Origin: RYN-230 sp963723595
GTDB taxonomy: Bacteria; Actinomycetota; Actinomycetes; Streptosporangiales; Streptosporangiaceae
NCBI GenBank assembly: GCA_963723595.1
Contig: CAVRRQ010000001.1
Span: 806,001-870,000, forward strand
Direction: 5' to 3'
Length of the DNA: 64,000 bases
Of this stretch, positions 18,488 through 26,400 are shown piece by piece (positions within the stretch are counted from its first letter, which is position 1; every line of letters begins with the position of its first letter). The notes beneath the pieces are model-generated. The model worked only from the letters and a program-made list of their open reading frames with translations, made no database searches and was not told the DNA's origin. A program made the position numbers and the translations under genes.

Positions 18488-19819
18488 GTGCCGGACCGCA
18501 GCTGCAATCGTGTGCAGTCGCAGCTGGCTGCCGTGCGGGCCTGGCCGGTCTGGGAACTCCCGCGATGGCTGGTCGCCTTCATCGTCGGCGTGATCGCCGT
18601 CTACGCCGCCGCCATCGCCGCCGCCCTTCCCGGGGTGACCAGCGCGGACGGCCGTGATTTCGTGGTCCTGGGCGGCCTCATCGTCTGCTCGGCGGCCACG
18701 GTGGAGATGACCAAGCGCGCCGGGGAGAACGCCGGGCTGATCCGCGACGTGCTGGGCGTGTGGGAACTCCCCGTGGCGATCCTGCTTCCGCCCGTCTACG
18801 CGCTCTGCATGCCGATCTTCCGATTCGGTCTCATCCAGCTGCGCGTCCGCAAGACCCCGTTGCACAAGCGGATCTTCAGCATCGCCATCGTGGGTCTGGG
18901 CAACGGCGCGGCGTCGCTCGTGTTCCACGCGCTTACCGGGACGGGGCTTGACTCCCACAGCACTCCCTTCCCCCATCCGTCCGTCTGGATGCTCGCCGTC
19001 GCACTCGCCGCGGTCGCTACCTGGGTGACCAACACCACGCTGCTGCTGGCCGCCGTCAAGGGATCCGACCCCACGGCGCGGATACGCGACCTCGTCCTCG
19101 CCAGGGAAAACCTGCATAACGACATCGCCGAGCTGTGCGTGGCGGTGCTGGTTACGCTGGGGGTGGCCGTCAGCACCTTCACCATCATTTTCGCGCTTCC
19201 GTTCGTCACACTGCTGCAGCGTTCCGTCCGGCACGCCCAGCTGCTCGCCGCGTCCCGGATCGATTCGAAGACGGGCTTGCTCAACGCGGGTACCTGGGAA
19301 CGTGAAGCCGCGTCCGAGGTAGCCCGCGCTGTCCGTACCCGTACCCCGCTGGCTCTGGTCCTGATCGATGTCGATCGCTTTAAACTGGTCAATGACCTTC
19401 ATGGCCACCTAGTCGGAGATAAAGCCCTTCGTGCGATTGCGCGCACTTTCAAGATCTTCTTGCGTGACTACGACCTGGCCGGCCGGTTCGGCGGCGAAGA
19501 GTTCGCGCTACTGCTGCCGCAGACTAGTGCGGCCGATGCACGCCAGATTGCCGAGCGTGTGCGCGTTCACATCGCGGAGACGCCGATTAGCATCAGTGAC
19601 GAACCGGGGGCCGAGACACTTCAGGTTACTGTGTCTATCGGGGTTGCGGCGCTGGGTACCACCTGGGAACGGACCACGGGCAGCCAGCTGACTGACCTGC
19701 TCGCGGGCGCCGACCGGGCTCTGTACCAGGCCAAGAACGCGGGCCGGAACCACGTATGGATGTTCACCGACACGGAAACCGTGGGGGCACTGCCCAGCCG
19801 CGAGCGGCAATCTCACTGA
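18488..19819 (+). CDS. Membrane-bound diguanylate cyclase, copy 1
   Basis: Predicted to make cyclic di-GMP from two GTP. The N-terminal ~230 residues hold about six hydrophobic segments (from RWLVAFIVGVIAVYAAAIAAALPG to CVAVLVTLGVAVSTFTIIFALPF), a sensor of unknown ligand. The GGDEF domain starts at RIDSKTGLLNAGTWEREA. It contains IDVDRFKLVND, the I-site RDYD and, five residues on, the active motif GGEEF (about residue 335). It therefore looks catalytically competent and feedback-inhibited. Start GTG 18488 follows AAGGAGG with ideal spacing and gives an N-terminus the same length as copy 2; GTG 18458 is less likely. Divergent from mini-ORF array 1. Confidence 0.92.
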   Translation: MPDRSCNRVQSQLAAVRAWPVWELPRWLVAFIVGVIAVYAAAIAAALPGVTSADGRDFVVLGGLIVCSAATVEMTKRAGENAGLIRDVLGVWELPVAILLPPVYALCMPIFRFGLIQLRVRKTPLHKRIFSIAIVGLGNGAASLVFHALTGTGLDSHSTPFPHPSVWMLAVALAAVATWVTNTTLLLAAVKGSDPTARIRDLVLARENLHNDIAELCVAVLVTLGVAVSTFTIIFALPFVTLLQRSVRHAQLLAASRIDSKTGLLNAGTWEREAASEVARAVRTRTPLALVLIDVDRFKLVNDLHGHLVGDKALRAIARTFKIFLRDYDLAGRFGGEEFALLLPQTSAADARQIAERVRVHIAETPISISDEPGAETLQVTVSIGVAALGTTWERTTGSQLTDLLAGADRALYQAKNAGRNHVWMFTDTETVGALPSRERQSH

Positions 19820-20257
19820 TTCGTCCCGTGACAATTCTGCGCTAGGCGCCCAATTGGGCGTCCTGCCGCTACTCGCGGGTGCATGGCCAGCGGGCCGGCG
19901 GGTGTTCAAGGCCCGGGAACCCGGGCCGCCGCTAGCGCGGAGAGATTTCGCTCGGCCGTAAGCGTGAAGATTCCGGCTGACCGCTCTGCTCCTCATGACT
20001 GCGGCACGGCCAGCAGCACGTCATTGTCCGATTGTGTTGCGCTAAACAATGAAACGAATGAGCCAGGTGCTGTCCCGGCACCCCCGCCGGTCAGGCGTGC
20101 AGGGTCGCCGGGAAGAAGTGAGGTCGCTCTCGGGCACGGTGCGGCCATGGTCTCGGCCGGGCAGCGGGGTGCCCGGCCTGGCTGGCACCGTCAGCGGCCC
20201 GGTGGGTGCCGCCGTAGCCGCGTCGTCCCTGTCGCGCCCGAGCGGACTGGGGCGTAT
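19820..20257. other. Intergenic region between the first GGDEF gene and module 2
   Basis: 438 bp with no gene I can support. It contains a perfect palindrome CGCCCAATTGGGCG at 19847-19860, 28 bp after the stop, which may act in termination although no T-tract follows. The rest shows no recognisable signal. Confidence 0.5.
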
Positions 20258-20285
20258 CTCAACTTCCCTGCGCGATCAAGTTGAG
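20258..20285. other. Hairpin at the end of mini-ORF array 2
   Basis: CTCAACTT (20258-20265) and AAGTTGAG (20278-20285) pair perfectly around CCCTGCGCGATC. This is the counterpart of 17588-17615. Relative to that copy the stem has one compensatory pair change, and the 12-nt loop differs at one position. AGCTGAC and TAACTCGT follow in both. Confidence 0.7.
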
Positions 20286-20315
20286 CTGACCCAGTAACTC
20301 GTGTCTGGGGGCCGT

Positions 20316-20342
20316 TCAGGCCCAGCCGGTGGTGGCGGTCAT
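20316..20342 (-). CDS. Mini-ORF, array 2 copy 5 (MTATTGWA)
   Basis: Last copy before the hairpin. AGGAAGGAG with 8 nt spacing. TGA stop. Confidence 0.5.
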   Translation of the reverse strand: MTATTGWA

Positions 20343-20391
20343 CGCGGGTGCTCCTTCCTGGGCGTGGTGGGTGGATGTGATCGCGGGCCGT

Positions 20392-20418
20392 TCAGGCCCA
20401 GCCGGTGGTGGCGGTCAT
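20392..20418 (-). CDS. Mini-ORF, array 2 copy 4 (MTATTGWA)
   Basis: AGGAAGGAG with 8 nt spacing. Ala-3 is GCC. TGA stop. Confidence 0.5.
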   Translation of the reverse strand: MTATTGWA

Positions 20419-20467
20419 CGCGGGTGCTCCTTCCTGGGCGTGGTGGGTGGATGTGATCGCGGGCCGT

Positions 20468-20494
20468 TCAGGCCCAGCCGGTGGTCGCGGTCAT
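20468..20494 (-). CDS. Mini-ORF, array 2 copy 3 (MTATTGWA)
   Basis: AGGAAGGAG with 8 nt spacing. Ala-3 is GCG. TGA stop. Confidence 0.5.
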   Translation of the reverse strand: MTATTGWA

Positions 20495-20543
20495 CGCGGG
20501 TGCTCCTTCCTGGGTGCGGAGAGTGGATGTGATCGCGGGCCGT

Positions 20544-20570
20544 TCAGGCCCAGCCGGTGGTCGCGGTCAT
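20544..20570 (-). CDS. Mini-ORF, array 2 copy 2 (MTATTGWA)
   Basis: AGGAAGGAG with 8 nt spacing. Ala-3 is GCG, a synonymous change relative to copy 1. Confidence 0.5.
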   Translation of the reverse strand: MTATTGWA

Positions 20571-20620
20571 CGCGGGTGCTCCTTCCTGGGTGCGGAGAGT
20601 GGATGCGGTCGCGGGGTCAT

Positions 20621-20647
20621 TCAGGCCCAGCCGGTGGTGGCGGTCAT
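20621..20647 (-). CDS. Mini-ORF, array 2 copy 1 (MTATTGWA)
   Basis: First in transcription order. GGGAGGAG lies 7 nt before ATG. Eight residues, MTATTGWA, then TGA. The hairpin CCCCTGG-TGA-CCAGGGG at 20674-20690 lies just upstream. Confidence 0.5.
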   Translation of the reverse strand: MTATTGWA

Positions 20648-20875
20648 CGCGTGTCTCCTCCCGGACGCTTGTACCCCTGGTGACCAGGGGTGGGTCGGAA
20701 CTCTAACGTCAGATCGATGCACAGGCACATAACGCGCATTACGGTCTCACGTTAGGGAACGGCCGGCACGCAGATCGGCAGGCGCTGGACATCCTCAGGC
20801 GGAGCGTCAACTGGTAACTTTCCGTCATAAAAGGCCATGATGTGGGCGAAGGTGGTATCGGTGCGTAATGAGGGG
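20648..20875. other. Divergent intergenic region between array 2 and the second GGDEF gene
   Basis: About 230 bp with no gene. It holds the stem CCCCTGG/CCAGGGG at 20674-20690 near the presumed array leader, and a wide inverted repeat CTAACGT … ACGTTAG across about 20702-20756. The segment from GGTAAC (about 20813) to GTAATG aligns with the same part of module 1. Confidence 0.5.
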
Positions 20876-20906
20876 TTGACAGCGGGCACACCGGCTCTGT
20901 GACAAT
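20876..20906 (+). promoter_or_regulatory. Predicted promoter of the second GGDEF gene
   Basis: TTGACA at 20876-20881 and GACAAT at 20901-20906 with a 19-bp spacer. It matches the module 1 promoter in sequence and spacing, including the shared CTGTGACAAT block and the downstream GCGCTCT. Confidence 0.6.
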
Positions 20907-20983
20907 GCGGGACAGCGCTCTACCCCTGCCCCGCCGTACCCCCGCCCCGCCGTTTGAGTGCTGTGCGCACAGAGGAGGACTGA

Positions 20984-22373
20984 ATGCCAGTCGGCGTGCG
21001 CAAACGAATGCACGTCGTCCCGCGCGCCTTCCGGGCCTGGCCTCTGTGGGAACTGCCCCGCGGGCTTGCGGCCTTCATCACCGCGATCACCGTGATCTAC
21101 GCGGCCGCTCTCGGGCTGGCTTCCTGGGCTGCGGACATCAGCGCCCGGGACCTGGCCTTGTTCGCGGCACTCTTGCTGTGCATCGCCACCACGGTCGAGC
21201 TCACCAAGCGGGCCGGGGAGAACGCCGGGGTCACGAAGGACGTCTACGCGGTCTGGGAACTCCCGATCGCTATCCTGCTGCCTCCGGTCTTCGCCCTGCT
21301 GGCGCCCCTTATCCGGATCGGCCTCACCCAGTACCGGATCCGCCGGGTGCCTGCACACCGGCGGGTGTTCACCGCCTCGGCCCTCGGCCTGTCCTACGGG
21401 CTGGCTTCGGTGGGGTTCCAGGCGATCGGCCACCTCGCCACCGGGCCCGGAGGGCTGACCGCCCCCCTACGGTTTTCCCAGCTCCAGATAGCCGGATGGC
21501 TGCTGGCCGTGGCGGCGGCCGGGGTGCTTCAGTGGGCAGCCAACCTGGTCCTGGTCCTGCCGGTGATCCGGGCGGCCGATCCGTGCCAGCGCCTCCGGAA
21601 CCTGATCTTCGACCGGGAACGCGTGCGCAACGACGTGGTCGAGCTCTCCGTCGCCGTCCTGGTCACGCTCGGCGCGGCCGTCAGCCTCATCACGATCGTC
21701 TTTGCCTTGCCGTTCGTCACCCTGCTCCAGCGGTCGGTGAGGCATGCCCAGCTGCTGAACGCGGCTCGCATCGACTCCAAGACGGGGCTGCTCAACGCCG
21801 GGACCTGGGAACGTGAAGCCGCTTCCGAGGTCGCCCGGGCTGTCCGTACCCGTACCCCGCTGGCGCTCGTCCTGGTCGACGTCGATCACTTCAAGATGGT
21901 CAATGACCTGTACGGGCATCTCGCCGGAGACAAAGCCCTCCGGGCCATCGCGCACGCCTTCCGGATCTTCCTGCGCGACTATGACCTCGTCGGCCGGTTC
22001 GGGGGCGAGGAGTTCGCGGTGCTCCTCCCGCAAACCAGCGCGGCCGACGCCCGCCAGATTGCCGAGCGTGTGCGCCTGCACATCGCGCAGATGCGGGTCA
22101 GCATCGGTGACGAACCAGGAGGCCGGCCCGGTCGGAGTTACGGTGTCCATGGGCGTGGCGGCGCTCGGCAGCACCTGGGAGAGGACCACGGGCAGCCAGC
22201 TCACCGACCTGCTCGCGGGCGCGGACCGGGCGCTGTACCAGGCCAAGAACGCGGGCCGTAACCACGTCGTCATGGTGACCGACACCGCAACCGTCGGAGT
22301 AGAGGCCAGCCCGCGGGACCGGCACCGCTTACCAGCCCAGCCAGCCCAGGCCGGGCCGGAGGAATGGGCCTGA
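20984..22373 (+). CDS. Membrane-bound diguanylate cyclase, copy 2, frameshifted
   Basis: A paralogue of the protein at 18488, collinear over its whole length, with the same multi-helix membrane sensor and GGDEF domain (DSKTGLLNAGTWEREA, VDVDHFKMVND, I-site RDYD, GGEEF near residue 340). Start ATG 20984 follows AGAGGAGG. Near 22125-22135 the frame shifts by one base. Removing one G in CCCGGTC gives PGGRPVGVTVSMGVAALG, matching copy 1 residue for residue in length. The rest of the domain (LLAGADRALYQAKNAGRNHV) continues in the new frame to TGA 22373. As read, the protein would lose its last GGDEF helices. It is preceded by a divergent mini-ORF array like its paralogue. Confidence 0.88.
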
Positions 22374-22378
22374 GGGGC

Positions 22379-22863
22379 TCAGGCTGACGGCGACGGTGAG
22401 GTGACGGTGACGGTGACGGTGAGCCTGCGGGCATGGCCAGCACGGCGAGGATCTCGGACGGTCCCTTCGAGCACTTGGACGCGTCGCCGGTGCGGAGAAT
22501 CTCGGGCGTATCGAACCCCACGCACACCCAGCCCTTGACGGACACCGGGCCGCCTCCGCCGTTCCCCGGGGCGTGGCCCGAGGCGAGTGCGGCCCCGTAG
22601 GCCCGCTGGATCTTCATGGCCGCCGCGCACCCCACCGGGCCCCGCCCGATCTCCACCAGGATGGGGACGCCCGCGGCCGTCTTCCCCGTGCCGCACTTCT
22701 GGCCGGTGGCGGCGGGCACGGGCGACTGCGCGGCGGAAGTCGCGGCCGCGGGCTTCGCCGCGCTGCCGGCGCTGCACCCCGTCAGCGCGCACCCAGCGAG
22801 CACGGCCAGGGCCAGCACGGCCGGGAAAGCCGCGCCAGCGGGCCGCAAGGGAGGATGGCGCAT
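22379..22863 (-). CDS. Small predicted lipoprotein of unknown function
   Basis: ATG 22863 follows AAAGGAG at good spacing. The signal peptide has a lipobox LAGC/LTGC (AFPAVLALAVLAGCALTGC), so it is probably exported and lipid-anchored. The mature part is Ala-rich, then has a ~90-residue domain with conserved-looking Cys and aromatic residues (QKCGTGKTAAGVPI, GPVGCAAAMKIQRAY, GWVCVGFDTPEILRTGDASKCSKGPSEI). I do not recognise the domain. The tail is Ser-Pro repeats encoded by CACCGT repeats. One base seems missing near 22395-22400; restoring it ends the protein at 22379 (…SPSPSA). As read, the frame would run to 22270 across the end of the convergent GGDEF gene. Confidence 0.6.
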
Positions 22864-22973
22864 GGGGGTCTCCTTTCGCGCCCCTCATCATGCCGGTATC
22901 GGGGACGGCTTACGAGGCCGGCTCCCCGTGTCGCGCGGCCTCTCATCGCGGCCCTGCGCCGCCGCGCCCTTGC

Positions 22974-23000
22974 TTGCATAACTAGTCACGGTCATGCATA
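22974..23000. promoter_or_regulatory. ARG box (ArgR operator) before argC
   Basis: TTGCATA at 22974-22980 and ATGCATA at 22994-23000 form a TGCAT … ATGCA dyad with AT-rich flanks, the known shape of arginine-repressor boxes. It lies 131 bp before the argC start, and argR itself lies in the cluster, so the operon is probably autoregulated by arginine. Confidence 0.75.
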
Positions 23001-23131
23001 CTTTTGCGAGAGGGGCCGGAATTCCCGCGCCTCTGGATGCCCCGCCAGGTGCGCCAACCCCCGTCGCGATGAACCGGTCGCGATCGAGTTCTCGTGGACC
23101 GCGCGCCTGGCCAGAGAGCCCGGGAGGACCC

Positions 23132-24227
23132 ATGGGTGTCCGGGTGGCGGTCGCTGGGGCCAGCGGCTACGCCGGCGGCGAGCTGCTCCGCCTGATCGCC
23201 GCACATCCCGACCTCGACCTAGGGCCCGTCACGGCGGGAAGCAATGCCGGGGCGCCGGTCACCACGGTGCACCCGCATCTGGCGGAGTTCGGCGGCCGGA
23301 CCTTCGAGGAGACCGATCCGGACCGGCTCGCCTCGGCCGACCTTGTCTTCCTCGCCGTGCACCACGAGCAGTCCGCCGGCCATCGCGGCGCGCCTCCCCG
23401 CCGAGGTGCCGGTCATCGACCTGAGCGCCAGCTTCCGCCTCTCCGACCCGGGGAACTGGGCCGCCTTCTACCGGACCGCGCACGCCGGCCGCTGGGTCTA
23501 CGGGCTGCCCGAGCTTCCGGGTGCCCGTGAGCAGATCGTGGCGGCCCGGCGGGTGGCCGCCCCCGGCTGCTATGCGACGGCGATCATCCTGGCCCTCACC
23601 CCCCTGCTGGCCAGCGGGGTGGCCGAGCCGGACGACGTCGTGGTGGTGGCGGCCTCCGGGACCTCGGGGGCCGGCCGGACCCCCACCCAGTCACTGCTGG
23701 CCACCGAGGTGATGGGCTCGATGTCCGCGTACCAGGTGGGTGGCGTGCACCGGCACACCCCGGAAATCGAGCAGGCCCTCGCGGAGGCCGCGGGCGTGGC
23801 CGCCACGGTCTCGTTCACCCCGCTGCTGGCCCCCATGCCACGCGGGATCCTGGCCACCTGCACCGCCCGGCTGGCCCCGCCCGGGGACGCCCCGCCCGGG
23901 GACGCCCCGCCGGCGGCCGCCAGTTCGGCGGCTCCGCGCGGCACCGCCACCCCGGGCGCGCCGCGCGAGGCGCTGGCCAGCGCGTACGCCTCGGAGCCGT
24001 TCATCCGCGTGCTGCCCGAAGGACGCTGGCCGAGTACCGCGTCCACGGCCGGGTCCAACGCGGTGCACCTCCAGGCCGCGGCCGACGCCCACGCCGGGCG
24101 GGCCGTGGTCGTGGCGGCCCTGGACAACCTGGTCAAGGGGGCGGCCGGGCAAGCGGTCCAGATCGCCAACCTCATGCTCGGCCTGCCAGAAGCGGCCGGC
24201 CTTACCGCCAACGGAGTCGCACCATGA
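23132..24227 (+). CDS. argC: N-acetyl-gamma-glutamyl-phosphate reductase, frameshifted
   Basis: Third step of arginine synthesis: NADPH reduction of acetylglutamyl phosphate to the semialdehyde. Start ATG 23132 after GGGAGGA gives the Rossmann motif VAVAGASGYAGGELLRL. The catalytic Cys is in VAAPGCYATAI, followed by ASGTSGAGR and VGGVHRHTPEIEQ. The frame changes at about 23376-23380: dropping one G from GCCGGCC gives HEQSAAIAARLPAEVPVIDLSASFR. An Ala/Pro-rich insertion (APPGDAPPGDAPPAAASSAAP) interrupts the C-terminal half. The stop overlaps an ATG (ATGA). It leads argCJBDFRGH. Confidence 0.93.
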
Positions 24228-24261
24228 ACCCTGCCGCCGCCCCCCACCCCGGAACGAGGCC

Positions 24262-25449
24262 ATGAGCGTCACCGCACCCCTGGGTTTCCGCGCGGCCGGC
24301 GTCGCGGCCGGCCTCAAAACGTCCGGTGAACGCGACGTCGCCGTCGTGATCAACGATGGCCCCTCGCGGGCCGCCGCGGCCGTGTTCACCAGCAACCGGG
24401 TCAAGGCCGCCCCGGTGCTCTGGACCCAGCAGGTCGTGCGCGGCGGCCGGGTCCGGGCGGTCGCGCTCAACTCCGGCGGCGCGAACGCCTGCACCGGGCC
24501 GCTCGGCTTCCAGGACACCCACGCCACCGCCGAGCGGCTGGCCCAAACCCTGGCTGCGCAGACCCTCGCCGCCGCGGACCGGGCCGAGGGGGAGTCCGCG
24601 GGCGAGATCGCGGTGTGCTCCACCGGCCTGATCGGGGAGCGGCTGCCCATGGACCTGGTGCTGGGCGGCCTCGACGCCGCCCTCGCCGACGCCTCCCGCA
24701 GCGGCGGCACCACCGCCGCGGATGCGATCAGGACGACCGACACGGTCAGCAAGATCGCATTCCAGCGGGCGGCCGGGTACACCGTCGGCGGGATGGCCAA
24801 AGGGGCGGGCATGCTCGCCCCGGGCCTGGCCACCATGCTCTGCGTGCTCACCACCGACGCCGACCTGGGTCCGGCGGAGCTGGACCGGGCGCTGCGCGAG
24901 GCGGCCAGGATCACGTTCGACCGCCTGGACACGGACGGCTGCATGTCCACCAACGACACCGTGCTGCTGCTGGCCAGCGGGGCCGCGGAGACCTCTCCTG
25001 CGGTGGGCGAGTTCGCCGCGGTGCTGACCGAGGTCTGCGCCGACCTGGCCCGCCAGCTGCAGGCGGATGCCGAGGGAGCCAGCAAGCTGATCGCCGTGGA
25101 GGTGGTCGGCGCGGCCAGCGAGGACGACGCGGTCACCGCGGGCCGGGCCGTGGCCCGCTCGAACCTGCTCAAGTGCGCCATCGCCGGGGAGGACCCGAAC
25201 TGGGGGCGGGTGCTCTCCGCCGTGGGCACCACGGACGCGGCCTTCGAGCCGGAACGGCTGAGCGTCGCGATCAACGGCGTGTGGGTCTGCCGCAACGGCT
25301 GCGCCGGCGACGACCGGTCCAAGGTTGACCTGCACCCGCGGAACGTGACGATCACGGTGGACCTGTCCGCCGGGCCGCACGCCGCCACGATCAGCACGAC
25401 CGACCTGACCGCCGCGTACGTGCACGAGAACTCGGCCTACTCCTCATGA
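24262..25449 (+). CDS. argJ: Bifunctional ornithine acetyltransferase / N-acetylglutamate synthase
   Basis: Transfers acetyl from N-acetylornithine to glutamate, closing the acetyl cycle of arginine synthesis. The self-cleavage site and nucleophile are in KGAGMLAPGLATMLCVLTTDA (cleavage before the Thr of ATML). FTSNRVKAAPV, GGANACTG, DTDGCMSTNDTV and IAGEDPNWGRVLSAVG match the family. 395 aa is normal. It starts 34 bp after argC and overlaps argB by ATGA. Confidence 0.96.
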   Translation: MSVTAPLGFRAAGVAAGLKTSGERDVAVVINDGPSRAAAAVFTSNRVKAAPVLWTQQVVRGGRVRAVALNSGGANACTGPLGFQDTHATAERLAQTLAAQTLAAADRAEGESAGEIAVCSTGLIGERLPMDLVLGGLDAALADASRSGGTTAADAIRTTDTVSKIAFQRAAGYTVGGMAKGAGMLAPGLATMLCVLTTDADLGPAELDRALREAARITFDRLDTDGCMSTNDTVLLLASGAAETSPAVGEFAAVLTEVCADLARQLQADAEGASKLIAVEVVGAASEDDAVTAGRAVARSNLLKCAIAGEDPNWGRVLSAVGTTDAAFEPERLSVAINGVWVCRNGCAGDDRSKVDLHPRNVTITVDLSAGPHAATISTTDLTAAYVHENSAYSS

Positions 25450-26400
25450 CCGCTACCGGGGCGGGAGAAGACACGGCCGCCACCGCGCTGGCCAAGGCGG
25501 AGACCCTCATCGAGGCCCTGCCCTGGCTGAGCCGGTTCCACGGTCAGACCGTTGTGATCAAATACGGTGGCCACGCGATGACCGACGACGTCCTGCGCAC
25601 CGCGTTCGCGCAGGATGTGGTGTTCCTGCGGCACGCCGGCATCCGCCCGGTCGTGGTGCATGGCGGCGGCCCGCAGATCTCCGCCCATCTCGACCGGCTC
25701 GGCGTCCCGAGCACGTTCAAGGCCGGCCTGCGGGTCACCTCGCCGGAGGCCATGGACGTGGTCCGCATGGTCCTCACCGGCCAGGTGAACCGGGACCTGG
25801 TCGGGCTGATCAACCGGAACGGGCCGTTCGCGATCGGCATGTCGGGAGAGGACGCCAACCTGTTCACCGCGAGCCGGCGCGGCGCCGTGGTGGACGGCGA
25901 GCCGGTCGACCTCGGCCTGGTCGGCGAGATCGACACCGTGGACCCGGGAGCGGTGCTCGCCCTGCTCCGGGACGGCCGGGTCCCGGTCATCTCGAGCGTG
26001 GCCCGCGGCGAGGACCGGCGAGATCTACAACGTCAACGCGGACACCGCGGCCGCCGCGCTGGCCGTCGCGCTGGACGCGGCCAAGCTGGTCGTGCTCACC
26101 GACGTGGAAGGCCTGTACGCCAACTGGCAGGGCGCGGGGCAGCACACCACTGACGACGTGATCAGCCTGCTCGGCGCGGCCGAGCTGGAGGCCCTGCTGC
26201 CCAGCCTGAGCGCGGGCATGATCCCGAAGATGGAGGCCTGCCTGCGGGCGGTGCGCGGCGGGGTGCCGCAGGCGCACGTGCTGGACGGGCGCCTGCCGCA
26301 CTCGGTCCTGCTGGAGATCTTCACCGATTCCGGCATCGGCACCATGGTCATCCCCGACCCGGCCAGCAGCGGCGCGGCACGGCCCACCAGGAGGGCACCC
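25446..26400 (+). CDS. argB: Acetylglutamate kinase, frameshifted and lacking a stop before argD
   Basis: Phosphorylates N-acetylglutamate, usually the arginine-controlled step. VVIKYGGHAM, VVVHGGGPQIS, MVLTGQVNRDLVGLIN and KLVVLTDVEGLY are the amino-acid-kinase signatures. At about 26012-26016 an extra C (GACCGGCGAG) shifts the frame; without it the text reads GEDGEIYNVNADTAAAALAVAL. The C-terminal GGVPQAHVLDGRLPHSVLLEIFTDSGIGTMV is normal, but the frame then continues without a stop into argD ATG 26401. A second small indel would restore an ATGA overlap like those at other junctions here. A real ArgB-ArgD fusion cannot be excluded. Confidence 0.9.

Larger units (their letters stand above)
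20316..20647 (-). repeat. Tandem array 2: five copies of a second mini-ORF unit
   Basis: Five units with a 76-77 bp period. On the - strand each has AGGAAGGAG (GGGAGGAG in the first transcribed unit), 7-8 nt, then ATG-ACC-GC(C/G)-ACC-ACC-GGC-TGG-GCC-TGA, encoding MTATTGWA. Linkers are nearly identical, so expansion was recent. The only differences within the coding parts are the synonymous GCC/GCG at Ala-3. The period is not a multiple of three. The unit layout (SD, short peptide with Trp next to last, ~50-nt linker containing GTGGATG) is the same as array 1 although the peptide differs. Confidence 0.8.

Noticed and set aside
17651..20647. CRISPR arrays
   Set aside because: The conserved segments are short coding frames with SD sites. 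The linkers in array 2 are nearly identical rather than unique, no cas genes are present, and the repeats are not palindromic in CRISPR fashion.
20329..20732. Open + strand frames over array 2 (VIAGAPSW repeats)
   Set aside because: They arise from the tandem repeat on the opposite strand. The 76-bp period shifts frame each unit, and there is no family similarity.
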